DNA of 9,738 bases, from contig JACCZR010000083.1 of assembly GCA_013695855.1 (NCBI GenBank), positions 1-9,738 on the forward strand. Direction: 5' to 3'. Below the pieces are notes generated by a model. It ran no database searches, was not told where the DNA came from, and saw only the letters and a list, made by a program, of their open reading frames with translations. Each line of letters opens with the position of its first letter. Within the stretch, counting starts at the first letter, position 1. The position numbers were made by a program, and so were the translations under genes. Origin of the DNA: Thermoleophilaceae bacterium. GTDB lineage: Bacteria; Actinomycetota; Thermoleophilia; Solirubrobacterales; Thermoleophilaceae. Below, piece after piece: positions 6,719 to 9,738 of this stretch.

Positions 6719-7525
6719 CTACCCGACCGGCCTGGCCAGCAGAGCCTGGTGCAACGGGCCACGGCCGGCGACCAGCTCCCGCGCCACGGTGAACGGGTTG
6801 GCAGCGCGAGCACCGTGGCCGGCGTGCGAGCGCCCGTAGCGGACCGCGTGAGGACCCGTGGTCCGCTCGATCGCGAACCCGGCGGAGCGCACCATCCGGC
6901 GGTGCCCTGCGGCGTTCGGCACCCACCAGTGCATGAGCCGGGACTGGCCGTCCAGACGGGCGACCGGACGCCGCGGCGAGAGCAGGGAGAGGCCCAGGTC
7001 GATCTGGTCGACAGACAGGAAGCGCCCGCGGCACACGCCGCGGACCGCCTCCAGGGCCCGCAGCGGCTCGCGGAGGTGGAGCAGCAGGCTTCCCATGGTC
7101 ACGACGTCGAAGCGGCCGAGCTCGGCGGGATCGAGGTCGTAGACCGTGCCGTGCACCCGCTCGACCGAGGACCCGAGCAGCCTCCTGGCCACCTCGAAGC
7201 CGGCGGCGTGTTGTCCTCCGCTCATCTGGTCGGCCGCGGCGGGGCCCCACCCGCGCAGGTGCGGCGGCCAGTCGAAGTCCTGCGGGCCCTCGACGTCGAC
7301 GGCCACCACCTCGGCCGCGCCCCGGCGCTCGAGCTCGAAGGCGTAGAAGCCGTCGAAGCTCCCGACGTCGAGACAGCGCTTGCCCTCGACGTCGGGCCAG
7401 GGCAGCCTGCCCGCGATCGGCCGCAGGTCGAAGTAGCCCGGCGTCGTGACCCCCGGTGCAACCTCGATCGTGTGGTACCAGACGGGGTTGGCCTCGACGG
7501 CGGCCTGGGCGTCGGCGACGGACAC
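6719..7525 (-). CDS. SAM-dependent methyltransferase, DUF1698/CmoB-like, copy 1 (268 aa)
   Basis: A class I S-adenosylmethionine methyltransferase whose substrate is unknown. The SAM-binding motif I is LDVGSFDGF at 52-60, followed by AFELERRGA and an acidic residue (D77) that should bind the SAM ribose. VVTMGSLLLHLREPLRALEA (141-160) is the later motif of the CmoB-like DUF1698 group, and HWWVPNAAGHRRM (199-211) is a strong conserved block. The N-terminal VWYHTIEVAPGVTTPGYFDL segment (15-34) is also typical. It is a close paralogue of the next gene upstream: a hand alignment without gaps gives about 136 identities in the first 230 residues. The GTG start at 7525 matches the paralogue's N-terminus (MSV) but lacks a good ribosome binding site. 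It sits 24 bases after its paralogue and abuts the sugar dehydratase. A glycan or sugar-nucleotide substrate is inferred only from these neighbours; tRNA is the CmoB alternative. Confidence 0.85.
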   Translation of the reverse strand: MSVADAQAAVEANPVWYHTIEVAPGVTTPGYFDLRPIAGRLPWPDVEGKRCLDVGSFDGFYAFELERRGAAEVVAVDVEGPQDFDWPPHLRGWGPAAADQMSGGQHAAGFEVARRLLGSSVERVHGTVYDLDPAELGRFDVVTMGSLLLHLREPLRALEAVRGVCRGRFLSVDQIDLGLSLLSPRRPVARLDGQSRLMHWWVPNAAGHRRMVRSAGFAIERTTGPHAVRYGRSHAGHGARAANPFTVARELVAGRGPLHQALLARPVG

Positions 7526-7549
7526 GGCGACAGTATGGCCTCAGGCATC

Positions 7550-8362
7550 TCAGACCCGCGGGCGGCTCAGGGCCGCCGCGTGGGGAACCCCCGCGTGACC
7601 GGCGACCGCGCGCTGCGCGAACTGGCGCGGCAGGGCGCGGAGGGGGGGGTGCCGGGCGGGGTGCGAAGGCCCGAAGGGCTCGCAGTAGGGCCCGGTGTGG
7701 CGGAGGATCTCGAACCCCGCCGAGAAGAGCATCCTTCGGTGGCCCGCCGCGTTGGGCACCCACCACTGCAGGCGCGGCCCGCTGCCGTCGAGGGTCGCCA
7801 GCGGCCGGCGCGGATGGGCAAGGCTGAGGCCCAGCGCCACCTGCTCGGAGGACATGAACTCCCCGGCGCACACCCCGCGGATCGCCTCGAGCGCCCGGAG
7901 GGGGTCGCGCAGGTGCAGGAGCAGGGAGCCGCAGACCACTACGTCGAAGGTCCCCACCCGTTCGGGGCTCAGCTCGTAGGCGCTCATGTCCACCTTCTCG
8001 ACACCGGAGCCCAGCGCTTCGCGCGCCACGGCGAAGCCGGCGCCCTTCTCGGGCCCGGCGAGACGTGCGAGGTGCTCGCCGCCGTGCGCGCGCTGATCGG
8101 GAGGCCAGTCCCAGTCGCGGTGGTCGGGGATGTCGAGCGCCACGACGTGGGCCGCTCCACGGCGCTCGAGCTCGAAGGCGAGAAAGCCGTCGTAGGTGCC
8201 CACGTCGAGGCAGCGCCTGCCGCGTACGTCGGGCCAGGGCATTCGGTCGACGATCGGTCGAAGGTCGAACCAGCCCGGGGTCACGACCCCTGCCCCGAGG
8301 TCGATCGTGTGGTACCAGAGCGCCACCGAGTCGACGGCGCCCCGCGTGGCCTCCACGCTCAT
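7550..8362 (-). CDS. SAM-dependent methyltransferase, DUF1698/CmoB-like, copy 2 (270 aa)
   Basis: Paralogue of the adjacent downstream methyltransferase, with the same layout. LWYHTIDLGAGVVTPGWFDL is at 15-34, motif I LDVGTYDGF at 52-60, D77 after it, VVVCGSLLLHLRDPLRALEA at 141-160, and QWWVPNAAGHRRM at 199-211. Identity is highest in the SAM-binding half and in the WWVPN block, and lowest at residues 91-135 and in the last 40 residues. That pattern would be expected if the two copies bind the cofactor alike but differ in substrate. The ATG at 8362 is one base after the stop of the sulfatase-fold gene (TGAGATG), so translation is probably coupled. An eight-base C tract lies in the coding strand near 7642-7649. 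The frame is intact, because tail similarity to copy 1 continues past it. Substrate unknown. Confidence 0.85.
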   Translation of the reverse strand: MSVEATRGAVDSVALWYHTIDLGAGVVTPGWFDLRPIVDRMPWPDVRGRRCLDVGTYDGFLAFELERRGAAHVVALDIPDHRDWDWPPDQRAHGGEHLARLAGPEKGAGFAVAREALGSGVEKVDMSAYELSPERVGTFDVVVCGSLLLHLRDPLRALEAIRGVCAGEFMSSEQVALGLSLAHPRRPLATLDGSGPRLQWWVPNAAGHRRMLFSAGFEILRHTGPYCEPFGPSHPARHPPLRALPRQFAQRAVAGHAGVPHAAALSRPRV

Positions 8363-8363
8363 C

Positions 8364-9254
8364 TCAGGGGACGAGGCCCTCGACGTAGGGCACCTCGAGC
8401 ACCTTCTCGTGCGCGATCGGCCCGTGGCCGAAGAAGCGGTCCTCGCCGAACAGCTCGCCGTGGTCGGAGGTCACGATCACCCAGGTGTTCGAGGGCAGGC
8501 GGTCGAACAGGCGGGCGAAGACGCCGTCGAGGTAGCCGACCGCGTCGATCTGACGGCCGTGCAGCTCCTTCAGAGCCGCCTGATCGAAGAACTCGGGGGC
8601 GTCGGGACGCTCGGCGTCGTCCAGCCGCTTGAACACCCCGTGCACCCCGTGGATGTGCGGCCACCTGCTCGGGTCCTCGCCGGGCTGCGCGTAGGGGTAG
8701 TGGGTCTCCCCCACGTTGAGCAGGTGAAACGAGGGGCGTTCGTCCTCGAACGCCATTCGGTCGAGCATCGCGGCCATGTCGTTGTGCGTGGGCATGAGGG
8801 CGTAGCTGTCGAAGTCACGGTTGATGACGGTGTGCTCGTTGAGAACCGGCATCGAGACCAGCGCGTGGGTCGAGTAGCCGAGCGTGTGCTTGAGGTAGGT
8901 GGGCAGAAACATCGAGGGCAGCAGCTTGCGGAACTCCATGCCCTCGACGCCCAGGCGCTCGCTGTAGCGCAGGAAGTCCTGCTTGTAGTACTCCGAGGCG
9001 TAGACCTCGGGCGGATTGGTGTGGGGCAGCAGCCCCATCAGCAGGTTGAGATGCGAGGGCGCGGTCCAGGTGGCGTAGCTGTAGCGGCGCTCGACGGCCC
9101 CGAGGGTCCCGAGGACCTCCGGAGAGGCCTGGACCCACGAGTCGTAGCGCAGGCTGTCGAGGATCACCACGACGAGGTTGCGCGCGCCCGCGGGTGGCGC
9201 CGGCAGGTCCTCGGCGCGCCCGGTCTCACCCTGCTCTCCCCTCTTGAACCTCAT
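8364..9254 (-). CDS. Compact alkaline-phosphatase/sulfatase-superfamily hydrolase (296 aa)
   Basis: A metal-dependent hydrolase or transferase of the alkaline-phosphatase/sulfatase fold. The first metal site is LVVVILDSLRYDS (27-39; D33). The nucleophile region is ATWTAPSHLNLLMGLLPH (61-78), with T64 where sulfatases have the formylglycine Cys or Ser. GETHYPY (182-188), VTSDHGELFGED (261-272; D264, H265) and FGHGPIAHEKVLEVPY (275-290) complete the active site. It stops right after the last motif at 296 aa, so it lacks the C-terminal subdomain of most sulfatases. No signal peptide or membrane segment is seen. The frame is open up to 9458, but the ATG at 9254 is preferred: it begins the conserved domain after about 25 residues and avoids overlapping the divergent gene. 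The substrate may be a phospho- or sulfo-ester on a glycan or lipid. First gene of a four-gene set. Confidence 0.85.
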   Translation of the reverse strand: MRFKRGEQGETGRAEDLPAPPAGARNLVVVILDSLRYDSWVQASPEVLGTLGAVERRYSYATWTAPSHLNLLMGLLPHTNPPEVYASEYYKQDFLRYSERLGVEGMEFRKLLPSMFLPTYLKHTLGYSTHALVSMPVLNEHTVINRDFDSYALMPTHNDMAAMLDRMAFEDERPSFHLLNVGETHYPYAQPGEDPSRWPHIHGVHGVFKRLDDAERPDAPEFFDQAALKELHGRQIDAVGYLDGVFARLFDRLPSNTWVIVTSDHGELFGEDRFFGHGPIAHEKVLEVPYVEGLVP

Positions 9255-9264
9255 CGGCGGCGCA

Positions 9265-9270
9265 AGCGTA
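9265..9270 (-). promoter_or_regulatory. Candidate -10 element for the sulfatase-fold/methyltransferase/dehydratase set
   Basis: TACGCT (TANNNT) on the minus strand lies 10 bases before the ATG at 9254. No ribosome binding site is visible between them, so the transcript may be leaderless or have only a few leader bases. The same hexamer precedes vapB in this window. No -35 was recognised. Confidence 0.35.
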
Positions 9271-9279
9271 GTGCGCGCG

Positions 9280-9285
9280 TAAGCT
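9280..9285 (+). promoter_or_regulatory. Candidate -10 element for the divergent sulfatase-fold gene
   Basis: TAAGCT (TANNNT) on the plus strand ends 8 bases before the GTG at 9294, again with no Shine-Dalgarno sequence. Together with the minus-strand hexamer 9 bases to the left, it would make a back-to-back divergent promoter in the 39-base gap between the two genes. Confidence 0.35.
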
Positions 9286-9293
9286 CCCTCTCC

Positions 9294-9738
9294 GTGTCTC
9301 GCAACGTGGTCCTCCTGGTGCTCGACACCCTGCGGGCCGACGCCCTGGAGCCCTACGGCGCGCCGCTCGGGGCTTCCCCGGCGGTGGCGCAGCTGGCCGC
9401 GCGGGGAGCCGCGCTTCAGGACATGTTCGCGACGGCCAGCTGGACGCTGCCCTCGCACGCCTCGCTGTTCACGGGGGCCCTCCCCCGAGCGCTCGGGCTC
9501 GGCCAGGCTCCGGGGGGAGCGCCGCAGGGCGCTCGGCCCGTGCTCGAGGCCCAGCGCGACCGGATGCTGCCCGAGGTCCTGCGCCGGGGGGGCTGGGACA
9601 CCCGCGCGGTGAGCGCCAACGTGTGGGTGAGCGAGGCGGCGGGCTTCGCAACCGGCTTCGATGTCTTCGAGGAGGTGGAGACCGGCCGCCGGCAGGGCGA
9701 GGTCGAGCGCGAGGACCTGCGTGGGCGCCTCTCGTGGG
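9294..9738 (+). CDS. Sulfatase/alkaline-phosphatase-superfamily hydrolase, partial (N-terminal ~148 residues)
   Basis: N-terminal part of a second sulfatase-fold enzyme, cut by the right edge; no in-frame stop occurs up to 9738. Residues 4-22 (NVVLLVLDTLRADALEPYG) form the first strand and metal-binding aspartate (D11), with the LDTLRAD pattern typical of the family. FATASWTLPSHASLFTGALP lies near residues 43-62 and carries the nucleophile region. As in the divergent neighbour, Thr occupies the place of the sulfatase Cys or Ser and His that of the Arg in CxPxR. Hence it is unlikely to be a formylglycine sulfatase and may be a phosphodiesterase, phosphatase or phospho-transferase. The GTG at 9294 gives a start right at the domain; a TANNNT hexamer lies just upstream and no ribosome binding site is seen. 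The remaining catalytic motifs are outside the window. Confidence 0.82.
   Translation, partial: MSRNVVLLVLDTLRADALEPYGAPLGASPAVAQLAARGAALQDMFATASWTLPSHASLFTGALPRALGLGQAPGGAPQGARPVLEAQRDRMLPEVLRRGGWDTRAVSANVWVSEAAGFATGFDVFEEVETGRRQGEVEREDLRGRLSW

Noticed and set aside
7642..7649. Eight-base G/C homopolymer in methyltransferase copy 2 as a frameshift or phase-variation site
   Set aside because: The annotated frame keeps similarity to the paralogue's tail (VAG...H..AL..RP pattern) beyond the tract, while the other two frames do not. The gene is intact as given; slippage remains possible but unsupported.
5717..8632. A 971-codon open frame on the plus strand, antisense to the dehydratase, both methyltransferases and part of the sulfatase-fold gene
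   Set aside because: Its product is low-complexity (rich in Val, Asp, Gly, Arg, His) with no family motifs. It exists because codons with G or C at the third position on the opposite strand leave no stops in this frame. The minus-strand genes carry clear catalytic motifs.
9255..9458. Upstream extension of the minus-strand sulfatase-fold gene to 9458 (364 aa)
   Set aside because: The extra N-terminus has no family similarity and is antisense to the divergent gene's conserved sulfatase-fold N-terminus. The ATG at 9254 fits the domain start and a promoter-like hexamer.

Overview
The window is very GC-rich, gene-dense DNA with many GTG start codons. It looks like an actinobacterial chromosome, possibly a Solirubrobacterales/Thermoleophilia-type lineage. 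That placement is inferred from base composition, TANNNT-type -10 motifs, apparently leaderless starts and the pyrR-pyrB-pyrC-carA gene order; the sequence alone does not prove a taxon.

Region 1 (positions 4808 down to 1, minus strand) holds a YfcE-type phosphoesterase, ribonuclease Z (rnz), and then the de novo pyrimidine operon pyrR-pyrB-pyrC-carA, with carA running off the left edge. pyrR/pyrB and pyrB/pyrC overlap by four bases (GTGA), so they are probably translationally coupled. The 58-base leader of pyrR contains a clear PyrR-binding hairpin (hexaloop CCGAGA on a GGUC/GGCC stem). Its lower stem covers the pyrR ribosome binding site, and no intrinsic terminator is visible, so regulation should act on translation. 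PyrR with bound UMP would close the hairpin and reduce translation of the coupled operon.

Region 2 (4826-5679, plus strand) holds a tRNA-Arg with anticodon CCG and no encoded CCA, followed by a vapBC-type toxin-antitoxin pair (Phd/YefM-like antitoxin, PIN-domain toxin; GTGA overlap). A perfect 16-bp palindrome lies directly upstream of the antitoxin and overlaps a -10-like hexamer. The promoter appears to be leaderless and autoregulated.

Region 3 (9254 down to 5735, minus strand) is a tight four-gene set: a compact alkaline-phosphatase/sulfatase-fold enzyme, two paralogous DUF1698/CmoB-like SAM methyltransferases (about 59% identical by hand alignment), and an NDP-sugar 4,6-dehydratase-like SDR. 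Gaps are 1, 24 and 0 bases. A second sulfatase-fold gene starts divergently at 9294 and runs off the right edge. Both sulfatase-fold proteins carry W-T-x-P-S-H in place of the sulfatase CxPxR motif. The set looks like part of a surface-glycan or glycolipid synthesis and modification locus whose product is unknown. It is the least characterised part of the window.

No CRISPR array, insertion sequence, rRNA or prophage was seen. No stretch longer than about 100 bases lacks a gene.
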